Below the pieces are notes generated by a model that saw only the letters and a program-made list of their open reading frames with translations, was not told where the DNA came from and searched no databases. Source: JBGZFC01 sp964346495 (GTDB taxonomy: Bacteria; Bacteroidota; Bacteroidia; Bacteroidales; Dysgonomonadaceae). From it: a stretch of DNA of 7,436 bases. Made by a program: the position numbers and the translations under genes. Each line of letters begins with the position of its first letter. Positions within the stretch are counted from its first letter, which is position 1. Shown here in pieces: positions 1 through 6,814 of the stretch. Location of the stretch: NCBI GenBank assembly GCA_964346495.1, contig CAYFUW010000093.1, positions 1 to 7,436 on the forward strand, in the 5' to 3' direction.

Positions 1-836
1 CTGTCAGGCGCATCAAGAAATCCAAAAGTGATGTTTTTGGATTTATTTTTTCTATATTGATCTATCTGTTTCATATTTTTGCAAGACACTATTTCCCTAT
101 CATCAGGAAAGAAAATATTTTCGTTTTTAACTTCCTGCAAACCAATAGCTTCAAATGTAAATATTTGATTTTTCTCTTCTACTTTCAAAATAAGTCCGGG
201 CAAGCCATAAAGTTTCCATGGACCTTCTGCAATTGGAATATCCATTGTAAAACAAGCAATATATTCTCTTCCTCTAAAATTAGCAACTGCTTTTGTGCAA
301 TTATAGTCGAGTACGGTTGTAGTATCACCTATTATTTGCCAATTTTGCGGTGGAATATTCTCTATTAATTTAAAGTATCTTTCTTCTGATTCCGGACCTA
401 CACTTGGTGCATCATCAAAAAAAACTATACTCTGTTTATTACGTTGCTTAAAGATACTCATCCTTTCATCTCTTTTTCTATCAAATGTGGTTACGATTTG
501 CTCACCGGCTTCTAATCTTTTTTCGAGGAATTCGTAACCAAATCTCACAGAAACTCTATCGAAATGGTTGTTACGTATAGATTCAGCCATTAAAGAATCC
601 CTTCTGCTTTTATTAAAATCGTAATATACCGACCACTCTTTACCAATATCCAATGCCATAGTGTCTGTAATAATAATTGGTGTATTCTCTTTTGCAGCTT
701 GTTGGCTAAACTTATACACAACTCTTACCTGAATAGGGTCGTTCGGATATTTTTCGTTGGTTTCGTCTTTATCTATAAAAGAGCAAAACAATAATCCCAA
801 AAGTGGGATAATGTAAGTTAAACAGTTTTTTTTCAT
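1..836 (-). CDS. GLPGLI family protein, copy 1 (3' end cut by window edge)
   Basis: The frame is open from ATG at 836 to the left edge: 278 complete codons and no stop. The product starts with MKK and a hydrophobic stretch (about residues 4-20), consistent with Sec export. A Cys at 18 is preceded by Phe, so it is a poor lipobox. The family signature EGPWKLYGLPGLIL is at residues 204-217, after a conserved FRGREYIACFTMDIPI block (188-202). This is the TIGR01200 GLPGLI family: exported Bacteroidota proteins of unknown function, often found as paralogues. Compared with copy 3 (298 aa), about 20 residues are missing, lost only to the window edge. Residues 1-82 and 120-270 nearly match copy 3, but 83-119 are almost unrelated. 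It is the last gene of the three-gene array and follows copy 2 after a 52-bp spacer, so it is probably co-transcribed with the other two. Family call is firm; function is unknown. Confidence 0.88.
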   Translation of the reverse strand, partial: MKKNCLTYIIPLLGLLFCSFIDKDETNEKYPNDPIQVRVVYKFSQQAAKENTPIIITDTMALDIGKEWSVYYDFNKSRRDSLMAESIRNNHFDRVSVRFGYEFLEKRLEAGEQIVTTFDRKRDERMSIFKQRNKQSIVFFDDAPSVGPESEERYFKLIENIPPQNWQIIGDTTTVLDYNCTKAVANFRGREYIACFTMDIPIAEGPWKLYGLPGLILKVEEKNQIFTFEAIGLQEVKNENIFFPDDREIVSCKNMKQIDQYRKNKSKNITFGFLDAPD

Positions 837-888
837 TGTGATAATTATTATGAATAGTTTCTCAGCTAATTTGAGTATGTTATTTTGT

Positions 889-1773
889 CTAATACTCCAA
901 TTCCAAATCATAATAGTTTATCGGATTTTTTGTCCGGTAATATGTATAATCTCTATTTCCATCATCAAAACCTATGGAAATAGTTTTAAATCTCTCTTTT
1001 CTAAATCTGATTAAATCTTTTAGGTTTTTGCAAATAACAACTTTTTTATCAGTAGGAAAAGCTACTGTTCCCATATTTACTTTTTGCAGTCCGATAGATT
1101 CAAACTGAAACAAACCCTCTTTGTCTTCCACTTGTAAAATTAATCCGGGTAAACCATACAGTTTCCAAGGTCCCTCGCTAATAGGAATATCAACTGTAAA
1201 CCACGCATGAAATTCCCTGCCGCGAAAAGATGCGGTTGCCTTATTGCAAACATATCCCAAAACCGTCAATGTATCATCGGATATTTCCCACTGTTGCGGT
1301 GATATTATCTCCGTGAGTTTAAAATTAGTAAAAGTATCATACACTTCAAGTGGTCCTTTATCAAAAACAATAATCTCATCACTTTTCCTGTTTTTAAATA
1401 TTCGCATCGTTTCATCTCTACTCTCGTCCAAAACGCCATACACTTCATTTCTCATCTCCAAACGATTTTGAAGTGCATCAACATCTTTGCTTAATGAAAA
1501 TTTATTAGGACGAAAATTTGCTTTTCTTGTAGAGTCTCGCCTGCTTTTATTAAAATCGTAATATACCGACCACTCTTTACCAATATCTAATGCCATAGTG
1601 TCTGTAATAATAATTGGTCTATTCTCTTTTATCGCTTGTTGGCTAAATTCATATACAACTCTTACCTGAATAGGGTCGTTTGGATATTTTCCGTTGGTTT
1701 AGTCTTTATCTATAAAAGAGCAAAACAATAATCCCAAAAGTGGGATAATATAAGTTAGATATAATTTTTTCAT
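889..1773 (-). pseudogene. GLPGLI family protein, copy 2, interrupted by a stop at codon 25
   Basis: ATG at 1773 starts the same MKKLYLTYII leader as copy 3, but codon 25 (1699-1701) is TAA. Copies 1 and 3 have GAA (Glu) at this position, so one G-to-T change explains it. Everything downstream stays in the same frame to TAG at 889-891. The full reading would be 294 residues, with no other lesion seen. The body keeps the family features: SFRGREFHAWFTVDIPI, GPWKLYGLPGLIL and the C-terminal DLELEY shared with copy 3. An ATG at 1596 (codon 60) could start a 235-residue product, but that product would lack the signal peptide and probably stay in the cytoplasm. Beyond codon 81 this copy is clearly diverged from copies 1 and 3, so it is an older paralogue. 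I read it as a recently inactivated gene; a sequencing error or stop readthrough is possible. Confidence 0.8.
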
Positions 1774-1825
1774 TGTGATAATTATTATGAATAGTTTCTC
1801 AGCTAATCCGGGTATGTTATTTTAA

Positions 1826-2722
1826 CTAATACTCCAATTCCAAGTCATAATAAGTTACAGGGTTTTTTACATTAATGAATGTAATAATACCCGGCGCATC
1901 CATAAATCCCAAACCGATGCTTTTGGATTCATTTTTTCTATATTGATTGATCTGCTGCATATTTTTGCAAGGCACTATTTCCCTATCATCAGGAAAGAAA
2001 ATCTTTTCGTCTTTAACTTCCTGCAAACCAATAGCTTCAAATGTAAATATTTGATTTTTCTCTTCTACTTTCAAAATAAGTCCGGGCAAGCCATAAAGTT
2101 TCCATGGACCTTCTGCAATTGGAATATCCATTGTAAAACAAGCAATATATTCTCTTCCTCTAAAATTAGCAACGGCTTTTGTACAATTATAGTCGAGTAT
2201 GGTTGTTGTATCGCCTGTTATTTGCCAATTTTGCGGTGGAATATTCTCTATTAATTTAAAGTATCGATATTCAAGACCCGGACCTGCATTTGGTGCATCA
2301 TCAAAAACAACTATACTCTGTTTATTACGTTGCTTAAAGATACTCATTCTTTCATCTCGACTTTTATCAATGGTTCTTACACTCTCTTTTTTAGTTTCTA
2401 ACCGTTGCTGTAGGTCATCTATATCTCGACTAAGCGAAAGTTGTTTTATTGGATTATTTTTCCAAAAAACATCTTTTAAAGAGTCTCGCCTGCTTTTATT
2501 AAAATCGTAATAAACCGACCACTCTTTACCAATATCTAATGCCATTGTATCTGTAATAATAATTGGTGTATTCTCTTTTGTAGCTTGTTGGCTAAATTTA
2601 TATACAACTCTTACCTGAATAGGGTCATTCGGATACTTTTCGTTAGTTTCGTCTTTATCTATAAAAGAACAAAATAATAACCAAAAAAATAGGATAATAT
2701 AAGTTAGATATAATTTTTTCAT
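1826..2722 (-). CDS. GLPGLI family protein, copy 3 (intact, first in the array)
   Basis: This 298-residue protein runs from ATG at 2722 to TAG at 1826-1828. It begins MKK followed by a hydrophobic segment to about residue 20, then the charged stretch IDKDETNEKY, as expected for an exported protein with a signal peptide. Conserved family parts are the MALDIGKEWSVYYDFNKSRRDS block (60-81), NFRGREYIACFTMDIPI (186-202) and EGPWKLYGLPGLIL (204-217), which contains the name-giving GLPGLI motif at 211-216. This is TIGR01200; no biochemical role is established. Its leader differs from the 52-bp leader shared by copies 1 and 2 and contains a possible -7 box, so it is likely the promoter-proximal gene. 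There is no Shine-Dalgarno sequence, which is usual in this phylum. It lies 156 bp after the NlpC/P60 gene on the same strand. Confidence 0.92.
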   Translation of the reverse strand: MKKLYLTYIILFFWLLFCSFIDKDETNEKYPNDPIQVRVVYKFSQQATKENTPIIITDTMALDIGKEWSVYYDFNKSRRDSLKDVFWKNNPIKQLSLSRDIDDLQQRLETKKESVRTIDKSRDERMSIFKQRNKQSIVVFDDAPNAGPGLEYRYFKLIENIPPQNWQITGDTTTILDYNCTKAVANFRGREYIACFTMDIPIAEGPWKLYGLPGLILKVEEKNQIFTFEAIGLQEVKDEKIFFPDDREIVPCKNMQQINQYRKNESKSIGLGFMDAPGIITFINVKNPVTYYDLELEY

Positions 2723-2784
2723 TGAAAATTGAATTGATATTACATATTTTACAACTGTTTATTAAAACTATTACGTCAATAATG

Positions 2785-2792
2785 CAAAGCTA
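2785..2792 (-). promoter_or_regulatory. Possible -7 box for the GLPGLI array
   Basis: Read on the minus strand this is TAGCTTTG, an exact match to the Bacteroidota -7 element TAnnTTTG, 62 bp upstream of the copy 3 start. I see no TTG at the usual 17-23 bp further upstream, so the match could be chance in AT-rich DNA. Confidence 0.35.
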
Positions 2793-2878
2793 CTATCAAT
2801 TCGTAATATGTAGCACTTTTCTTGTGAAATTTATTGTTAATAATTTGAAAAGAAATTGAATTGTGTTTCTAATACTAT

Positions 2879-3778
2879 CTATTTCTGCATTATCCTCAAA
2901 ACATCTCCAGCCTTTAAAACACTTCCCAAATCGGGATTCCAAAGACGAAGTTGTTCTATTGTGCATCCATATTTTTTTGCAATAGAATAAAGAGTTTCGC
3001 CAGGCGTTACGGTATGAATTATGTTTGTTGTGAGAGTTTTTGTTAAAACTGCTTGCTGTGTTTGTTCTTTATTTTCTTTGTTATCAGAATTGGATTGTTG
3101 ATTTTTGGTAATAGTATCATCAGTCAATTGTGGAGTTTTTGTAGAATCGGTCTGAACTATAATTGTCTGGTTTTGTGACAATGTGCTGTTATTATTTTGT
3201 TTTGTATCAGGTGCAGTTACAACAATAGCTTCGGAGTTATCTATCTGTTTTTCTTTCTTTTTTGGTTTTGGTTCCGGTTTAGATTTTATGCTTTTTATTA
3301 CACGACCACCACGTAAATATCGGGAAGCGTAATAAGGTTCTGTCGATTTTGAAATAATTACACCGTTACTTGTTGAGGAGTGTATAAATGAAAAATCACC
3401 ATTCGGTTTCACGTCAACAACTATTCCTACATGCCCTACTCTATTATTTCGCCTGTGCCCTTCAAAAAAAACCAAATCACTCTTTTCAAGATATCTTTTG
3501 CTCTTTATTGTTGTAACCTGCCTATCCTGGTCAGATGAACTTGCACCCAGATTATAGCCAAACTTTTTATAAACGAAAGATGTAAATCCCGAGCAGTCGA
3601 AAGCACCGGGTCCTTTCCCTGCATAACGATACGGTTTGCCCAAATGCTTAAGTCCGTAGTTTACAATATCTTCCTGTAACGCTGCCGTTGCCCTGTCGCT
3701 CGATGTAGCACGCCTAGCGGTTGAACATGAAGTAATTACAACAGCAATAAAAAGTAAAAAAAGGTATCTCTTTAGCAC
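2879..3778 (-). CDS. NlpC/P60 family lipoprotein with C-terminal LysM domain
   Basis: This is a 299-residue predicted peptidoglycan endopeptidase, expected to be anchored in the envelope and to cleave stem peptides. Residues 1-18 form a lipoprotein signal ending in the lipobox ITSC, with Cys18 the likely lipidated residue. The NlpC/P60 domain covers about 33-160: catalytic Cys62 in DCSGF, His116 in GHVGIV and the third polar residue His133 in FIHSS. A Lys/Pro then Gln/Asn/Thr-rich linker (about 163-250) leads to a LysM glycan-binding domain (about 253-297, HTVTPGETLYSIAKKYG). The start is GTG at 3776-3778. An ATG two bases upstream reaches a stop after two codons, the next upstream in-frame stop is at 3806-3808, and no internal Met could give a signal peptide. 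All key residues are present, so an active enzyme is likely. Its own promoter is just upstream. Confidence 0.93.
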   Translation of the reverse strand: MLKRYLFLLFIAVVITSCSTARRATSSDRATAALQEDIVNYGLKHLGKPYRYAGKGPGAFDCSGFTSFVYKKFGYNLGASSSDQDRQVTTIKSKRYLEKSDLVFFEGHRRNNRVGHVGIVVDVKPNGDFSFIHSSTSNGVIISKSTEPYYASRYLRGGRVIKSIKSKPEPKPKKKEKQIDNSEAIVVTAPDTKQNNNSTLSQNQTIIVQTDSTKTPQLTDDTITKNQQSNSDNKENKEQTQQAVLTKTLTTNIIHTVTPGETLYSIAKKYGCTIEQLRLWNPDLGSVLKAGDVLRIMQK

Positions 3779-3800
3779 ATCAATAGGTTTAGTTAATTTA

Positions 3801-3829
3801 CAAAGTTAGAAAAATCGACCGAAAATCAA
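3801..3829 (-). promoter_or_regulatory. Bacteroidota-type promoter of the NlpC/P60 gene
   Basis: On the minus strand TTG (3829-3827) is followed by 18 bases and TAACTTTG (3808-3801), matching the phylum pattern TTG-N17-23-TAnnTTTG. The -7 box ends 22 bp before the GTG start, so the 5' leader would be only about 15 bases. This is the best promoter match in the window. Confidence 0.6.
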
Positions 3830-3931
3830 GTTAATTTATTTTTTATTTCCAATAAAACAGTAATTTATTTTATTTATCATACAAAATTCAAATCTTAACC
3901 CTAAAAATATTTTTATTGTATCAAGTTTTTG

Positions 3932-3939
3932 TATTTTTG
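3932..3939 (+). promoter_or_regulatory. Candidate -7 box for prs
   Basis: TATTTTTG matches TAnnTTTG. The nearest upstream TTG (3916-3918) is only 13 bp away, shorter than the usual spacing, so the -33 part is weak. Transcription would begin near 3944, inside the inverted repeat that follows. Confidence 0.4.
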
Positions 3940-3970
3940 TGAAACAATTTAGTAACTGATTAAAGTTTCA
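3940..3970. repeat. Inverted repeat next to the candidate prs promoter
   Basis: TGAAAC (3940-3945) pairs with GTTTCA (3965-3970), and after a two-base bulge TTTA (3948-3951) pairs with TAAA (3961-3964), leaving a nine-base loop. In total there are ten base pairs. It sits at the expected transcription start, so it could be an operator or part of the 5' end of the mRNA. A chance palindrome in AT-rich DNA is also possible. Confidence 0.4.
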
Positions 3971-4010
3971 TAACTTTTTTATCACCTATACAAATTTACA
4001 TATTAAATTT

Positions 4011-4025
4011 CCTATCCTTTATAGG
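4011..4025 (+). repeat. Small hairpin in the prs leader
   Basis: CCTAT (4011-4015) and ATAGG (4021-4025) form a 5-bp stem with a CCTTT loop, followed by TTTTG. CCTATA at 3985-3990 could instead pair with TATAGG at 4020-4025, so two mutually exclusive folds can be drawn. The stems are short and support is weak. Confidence 0.3.
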
Positions 4026-4124
4026 TTTTGAAAAAAAGAGTGAAAAGAGTTTTAAAAACAGTATTACAGAGAGTAAACGAGAACAAATTTATCCATTATT
4101 AATAAAATTATAAAAGTTAAAGTC

Positions 4125-5060
4125 ATGCAAGAACAACCATTTAAAATTTTTTCAGGTACAAATTCACGCTATTTTGCCGAAAAAGTTTGTAACAGTTTAG
4201 GATGTCCACTCGGTAACATGATTATAGAACGTTTTGCCGATGGTGAATTTTCTGTATCTTACGAAGAGTCTATTCGTGGAAAATATGTTTTCCTTATTCA
4301 ATCTACTTTCCCCAATTCGGACAATCTGATGGAATTATTGCTTATGATTGATGCTGCTAAGCGCGCTTCTGCTAAATCAATTATAGCTGTTATACCCTAT
4401 TTCGGTTGGGCACGCCAAGACCGAAAAGACAAACCAAGAGTAAGTATAGGTGCAAAACTTATTGCCAATATGCTTAGTACTGCCGGAATTAACAGACTTA
4501 TTACGATGGATTTGCATGCCGACCAGATACAAGGCTTTTTTGATGTTCCGGTTGACCACTTATATGCATCGGGAGTATTCATTGACTATATGAAAGAACT
4601 GAATCTGGAAAATCTGGTAATGGCTACGCCAGACGTTGGAGGAACAAAACGTGCCAATGCTTATGCCAAATTTATGGCTTGCCCAATGGTTATTGGCTAC
4701 AAAATCAGAAAAAAAGCGAACGTAGTATCTGATATGCAGATAATTGGCGATGTAAAAGGAATGGACATTGTACTCGTTGATGATATTGTTGACACAGCAG
4801 GAACTATTACAAAAGCTGCCGAGTTGATGTTGAGAGAGGGTGCAAACTCTGTTCGTGCAATTGCCAGTCACGCTGTGATGTCGGACCCGGCAACAGAAAG
4901 AATTGAAAACTCTGATATTACTGAAATGATTTTTACCGATAGTATTCCTTACAACAAACAGAGCTCAAAAGTAAAAGTTTTATCAGTAGCCGATATGTTT
5001 GCCGAAGCGATTTTAAGAGTTTGCAATAATCAATCTATTACTTCGCTATATTTAGTGTAA
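4125..5060 (+). CDS. prs: Ribose-phosphate pyrophosphokinase (PRPP synthase)
   Basis: This cytoplasmic enzyme transfers pyrophosphate from ATP to ribose 5-phosphate, giving PRPP for purine, pyrimidine, NAD, histidine and tryptophan synthesis. At 311 residues it has the normal length of class I enzymes. Visible motifs are FADGE (37-41), the ATP-binding RQDR (97-100), MDLHADQIQGFF (128-139) with metal ligand His131, PDVGGTKRA (169-177) with Asp170, the catalytic flexible-loop pair Lys193/Arg195, and the PRPP-binding loop VDDIVDTAGT (218-227). The protein begins with the expected QPFKIFSGTNSRYFAEK strand and helix, which supports ATG at 4125. The sequence before it is A-rich without a Shine-Dalgarno site. 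It stands alone between two intergenic regions, so it is likely monocistronic. Allosteric regulation by phosphate and ADP is known for the class but cannot be judged here. Confidence 0.97.
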   Translation: MQEQPFKIFSGTNSRYFAEKVCNSLGCPLGNMIIERFADGEFSVSYEESIRGKYVFLIQSTFPNSDNLMELLLMIDAAKRASAKSIIAVIPYFGWARQDRKDKPRVSIGAKLIANMLSTAGINRLITMDLHADQIQGFFDVPVDHLYASGVFIDYMKELNLENLVMATPDVGGTKRANAYAKFMACPMVIGYKIRKKANVVSDMQIIGDVKGMDIVLVDDIVDTAGTITKAAELMLREGANSVRAIASHAVMSDPATERIENSDITEMIFTDSIPYNKQSSKVKVLSVADMFAEAILRVCNNQSITSLYLV

Positions 5061-5125
5061 CAAAAAGGTTTTTGGGTCATTTTTCCACACAAAAGAGCAA
5101 ATAAGCATTTTTTGTGAGTTTATAC

Positions 5126-5145
5126 CTCGATTTATCGGGATTTTT
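5126..5145 (+). terminator. Weak terminator candidate after prs
   Basis: CTCGA (5126-5130) pairs with TCGGG (5135-5139), with one G-T pair, around a TTTA loop. It is followed by A and five Ts. The stem is short, so this is only a candidate for ending the prs transcript. It also abuts the -7 box of the next gene. Confidence 0.3.
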
Positions 5146-5147
5146 CG

Positions 5148-5155
5148 TATTTTTG
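5148..5155 (+). promoter_or_regulatory. Candidate -7 box for the DUF4332 gene
   Basis: TATTTTTG matches TAnnTTTG and is identical in all eight bases to the box upstream of prs. It lies 39 bp before the ATG, a plausible leader. No -33 TTG is seen at normal spacing, so the call rests on one element. Confidence 0.4.
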
Positions 5156-5194
5156 GTAAGCAATTTATTTTTATATAATTAAATTATTATTATT

Positions 5195-5602
5195 ATGGTT
5201 TACAAAATTGAAGATATAGAAGGTGTAGGCACCATCTATGGCGAAAAACTTAGAGAAGCTGGCATTAACAATGCAGACAAACTATTAGAAAAATGTGCTT
5301 CAAAAGCAGGACGTGCTACTTTGGCAAAAGAGACAGATATAAGTGAGAAACTAATACTAAAATGGACAAATCATGCCGATTTGTTTAGAGTGAAAGGTGT
5401 TGGTCCTGAATATGCAGAACTGCTGGAAGCATCTGGTGTGGATACGGTAAAAGAGTTGCGCAATCGAGTTGCAGAAAACTTGCACGCAAAAATGGCTGAA
5501 ACAAACGAAGCAAAGCGTTTGGTTAGACAACTTCCTTCATTAAGTCAGGTTGAAGCAATGATAGAAGATGCCAAAACATTAGAGCCGAAAATGACTTATT
5601 AA
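5195..5602 (+). CDS. DUF4332 domain protein with two helix-hairpin-helix motifs
   Basis: This 135-residue protein contains two helix-hairpin-helix-like repeats: IEDIEGVGTIYGEKLREAGI (5-24) and FRVKGVGPEYAELLEASGV (64-82). Each has the GVG hairpin followed by an amphipathic helix. The layout, with the ALAKETDI-like central helices and ILKWTNHADLFR linking the repeats, matches the DUF4332 family, which is common in Bacteroidota and Cyanobacteria. Such motifs usually bind DNA non-specifically or mediate protein contacts, but no function is established for this family. There is no signal peptide or membrane segment, so it is cytoplasmic. The ATG follows an AT-rich leader without a Shine-Dalgarno site. 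It has its own candidate promoter and a good terminator 76 bp past the stop, so it is probably monocistronic. The family call comes from memory of the pattern, not a search. Confidence 0.85.
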   Translation: MVYKIEDIEGVGTIYGEKLREAGINNADKLLEKCASKAGRATLAKETDISEKLILKWTNHADLFRVKGVGPEYAELLEASGVDTVKELRNRVAENLHAKMAETNEAKRLVRQLPSLSQVEAMIEDAKTLEPKMTY

Positions 5603-5629
5603 CAGAACAGTTTTAGCAATTATCTGAAA

Positions 5630-5665
5630 AAAACAATTTGAACATATTTTGCAAAAAATTGTTTT
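5630..5665. repeat. AT-rich inverted repeat downstream of the DUF4332 gene
   Basis: AAAACAATTT (5630-5639) and AAATTGTTTT (5656-5665) are perfect 10-base complements separated by 16 bases. The stem has only one G-C pair, so an RNA hairpin would be weak. It lies just before the stronger terminator and may add to it or be chance. Confidence 0.4.
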
Positions 5666-5677
5666 AACAATGGTGTA

Positions 5678-5703
5678 AGGTAATTTCATATTACCTGGTT
5701 TTT
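5678..5703 (+). terminator. Intrinsic terminator of the DUF4332 gene
   Basis: AGGTAAT (5678-5684) pairs perfectly with ATTACCT (5690-5696) around a TTCAT loop. GG and five Ts follow. This is a standard rho-independent layout, 76 bp after the stop codon. It separates the DUF4332 gene from the acidic protein gene. Confidence 0.7.
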
Positions 5704-5744
5704 AAAAAATCAATCTCAAATCAAAAATAAAGAATAACATTATT

Positions 5745-6080
5745 ATGAGTGAAGATAAAGAAGTATTGGAATATGATGAGGATGAATCTGTAAAATTTAT
5801 CCAAAAGCATCTGCCGGAAGAGATGCAAGGCAAATTCTCTGATGATGAAGTTAATTACATCGTGGATTTAATCTATGAATATTACGACGAAAAGGGATAT
5901 TTAGACGAAGATAACGACGATGATGTGGAAATTGACGAAGATGAATTGCTTGACTTTGTAATTGAAAACGCAGAAAAAGATGCAAAAAAAGGTGCAATAA
6001 GAGATTTTTCTGAAGAAGAAATAGAAAATATTGTAGCCGGAGAGCTAGCTTATTGCGATACACTCAATCTTTTTTATTAA
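5745..6080 (+). CDS. Small, strongly acidic protein of unknown function
   Basis: This 111-residue protein has 39 Asp/Glu against 9 Lys/Arg, so it is highly acidic. There is no signal peptide or membrane segment. Predicted helical parts are SVKFIQKHLPEEM (15-27), SDDEVNYIVDLIYEYYDEKG (32-51), DELLDFVIENAEKDA (66-80) and SEEEIENIVAGELAY (89-103), with a very acidic loop at 54-68. The repeated shape of short acidic helices followed by aromatic pairs resembles conserved uncharacterised Bacteroidales proteins that I recall only vaguely. It has no EF-hand loop that I can align confidently, despite the DEDNDDDVEIDEDE run. The ATG at 5745 follows an A-rich leader, and a terminator lies just upstream, so it likely has its own promoter. 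The OmpA-family gene starts 32 bp later on the same strand, so the two may form an operon. No function is proposed. Confidence 0.82.
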   Translation: MSEDKEVLEYDEDESVKFIQKHLPEEMQGKFSDDEVNYIVDLIYEYYDEKGYLDEDNDDDVEIDEDELLDFVIENAEKDAKKGAIRDFSEEEIENIVAGELAYCDTLNLFY

Positions 6081-6112
6081 AAAAATATTTATAAACAATT
6101 TAATAATAGAAC

Positions 6113-6793
6113 ATGAAACAATTAACAAAATTATTTAGTATCATACTTTTAAGTGGTGTGATTATATTATCAAGTTGCGGAACAAGCAACCTAGTTAAAG
6201 GCGCAGGAATTGGAGCAGGAGCAGGAGCTGCTGTTGGAGCAGGTGTAGGTGCTGTTGCAGGCGGTGGTCAAGGTGCTGCCTGGGGCGCTGGAATTGGAGC
6301 AATTGTTGGTGGTGCTGCCGGAGCTATTATCGGTAACAAAATGGACAAACAAGCTGCTGAGTTAGAAAAAATAGAAGGAGCTCAAGTAGAGGTAGTAAAC
6401 GAAGGAGAAGCTATTAAAGTAACTTTCGAATCAGGAATTTTGTTTGCTACTAACTCAAGCACATTAAGCACTACATCTCGCGCATCGCTGGATAAATTTG
6501 CAACTTCGTTGTTGAACAATCCGGATACTGACGTGAAAATTTTCGGACACACTGACAGCAGTGGTAATGACGCTATAAACAATCCACTTTCTGAACGTCG
6601 TGCAGAATCTGTTTACAACTACCTTGTTTCTAAAGGTGTTACAGGCACACGTATGGATTCAAAAGGAATGGGTTCAACAGAGCCTATTGCAGACAATAGT
6701 ACTAAAGAAGGAAGAGCACAAAACCGAAGAGTTGAAGTGTATATCCTTCCTAACGCGAAAATGATTAAAGAAGCACAAGAGCAAGCTAAATAA
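6113..6793 (+). CDS. OmpA-family lipoprotein with glycine zipper
   Basis: This is a 226-residue outer-membrane lipoprotein that probably ties the membrane to peptidoglycan. The signal peptide ends in the lipobox LSSC (19-22), with Cys22 the lipidated residue. Residues 30-74 form a glycine-zipper segment of GAGIGAGAGAAVG-type repeats, which may insert in or pack on the membrane. The OmpA C-terminal domain covers about 101-212: VTFESGILFATNSSTL, GHTDSSG (145-151), LSERRAESVYNYL (159-171) and NRRVEVYI (204-211). By analogy with OmpA, Asp148 and Arg163 should bind the peptidoglycan diaminopimelate; both are present. This layout resembles the YiaD/Lpp-OmpA type. It lies 32 bp after the acidic protein gene and ends at a strong terminator. 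The ATG at 6113 is set by the signal peptide. Confidence 0.94.
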   Translation: MKQLTKLFSIILLSGVIILSSCGTSNLVKGAGIGAGAGAAVGAGVGAVAGGGQGAAWGAGIGAIVGGAAGAIIGNKMDKQAAELEKIEGAQVEVVNEGEAIKVTFESGILFATNSSTLSTTSRASLDKFATSLLNNPDTDVKIFGHTDSSGNDAINNPLSERRAESVYNYLVSKGVTGTRMDSKGMGSTEPIADNSTKEGRAQNRRVEVYILPNAKMIKEAQEQAK

Positions 6794-6814
6794 AAGTGAC
6801 TATTTATTTTATGA

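Larger units (their letters stand above)
1..2722 (-). repeat. Tandem array of three GLPGLI-family genes
   Basis: Three homologous units lie head to tail with start codons at 2722, 1773 and 836, giving periods of 949 and 937 bp. The two 52-bp spacers (837-888 and 1774-1825) are also homologous, with about 47 of 52 positions the same, so the repeated unit includes the leader of the next gene. Copy 3 has an unrelated leader, which fits it being the promoter-proximal member. The array therefore arose by tandem duplication. Similarity is patchy along the units, which points to later recombination between copies. Confidence 0.9.
3781..4124. other. Divergent intergenic region between the NlpC/P60 gene and prs
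   Basis: This 344-bp AT-rich stretch has no credible reading frame. It holds the minus-strand promoter at 3801-3829, a plus-strand -7 candidate at 3932-3939, an inverted repeat at 3940-3970, a small hairpin at 4011-4025 and a purine-rich tract (about 4030-4050) before prs. If the plus-strand box is used, the prs leader would be about 180 bases, long for a gene in this phylum. I recognise no known riboswitch in it. Confidence 0.6.

Noticed and set aside
57..368. Plus-strand frame of 103 codons, and its twin at 1943-2254
   Set aside because: Both lie opposite the conserved half of GLPGLI copies 1 and 3. Their similarity only reflects the duplication of the real genes on the minus strand.
1244..1471. 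Plus-strand frames at 1244-1471 and 2199-2510
   Set aside because: They lie antisense within GLPGLI genes and have no protein-like features.
4377..4871. Minus-strand frames opposite prs
   Set aside because: They overlap one another and are antisense to the conserved prs gene, with Cys/Asn/Ser-rich, unconvincing products.
5851..6063. Minus-strand frame of 70 codons opposite the acidic protein gene
   Set aside because: The Leu/Arg-rich product is the expected antisense reading of Asp/Glu codons.
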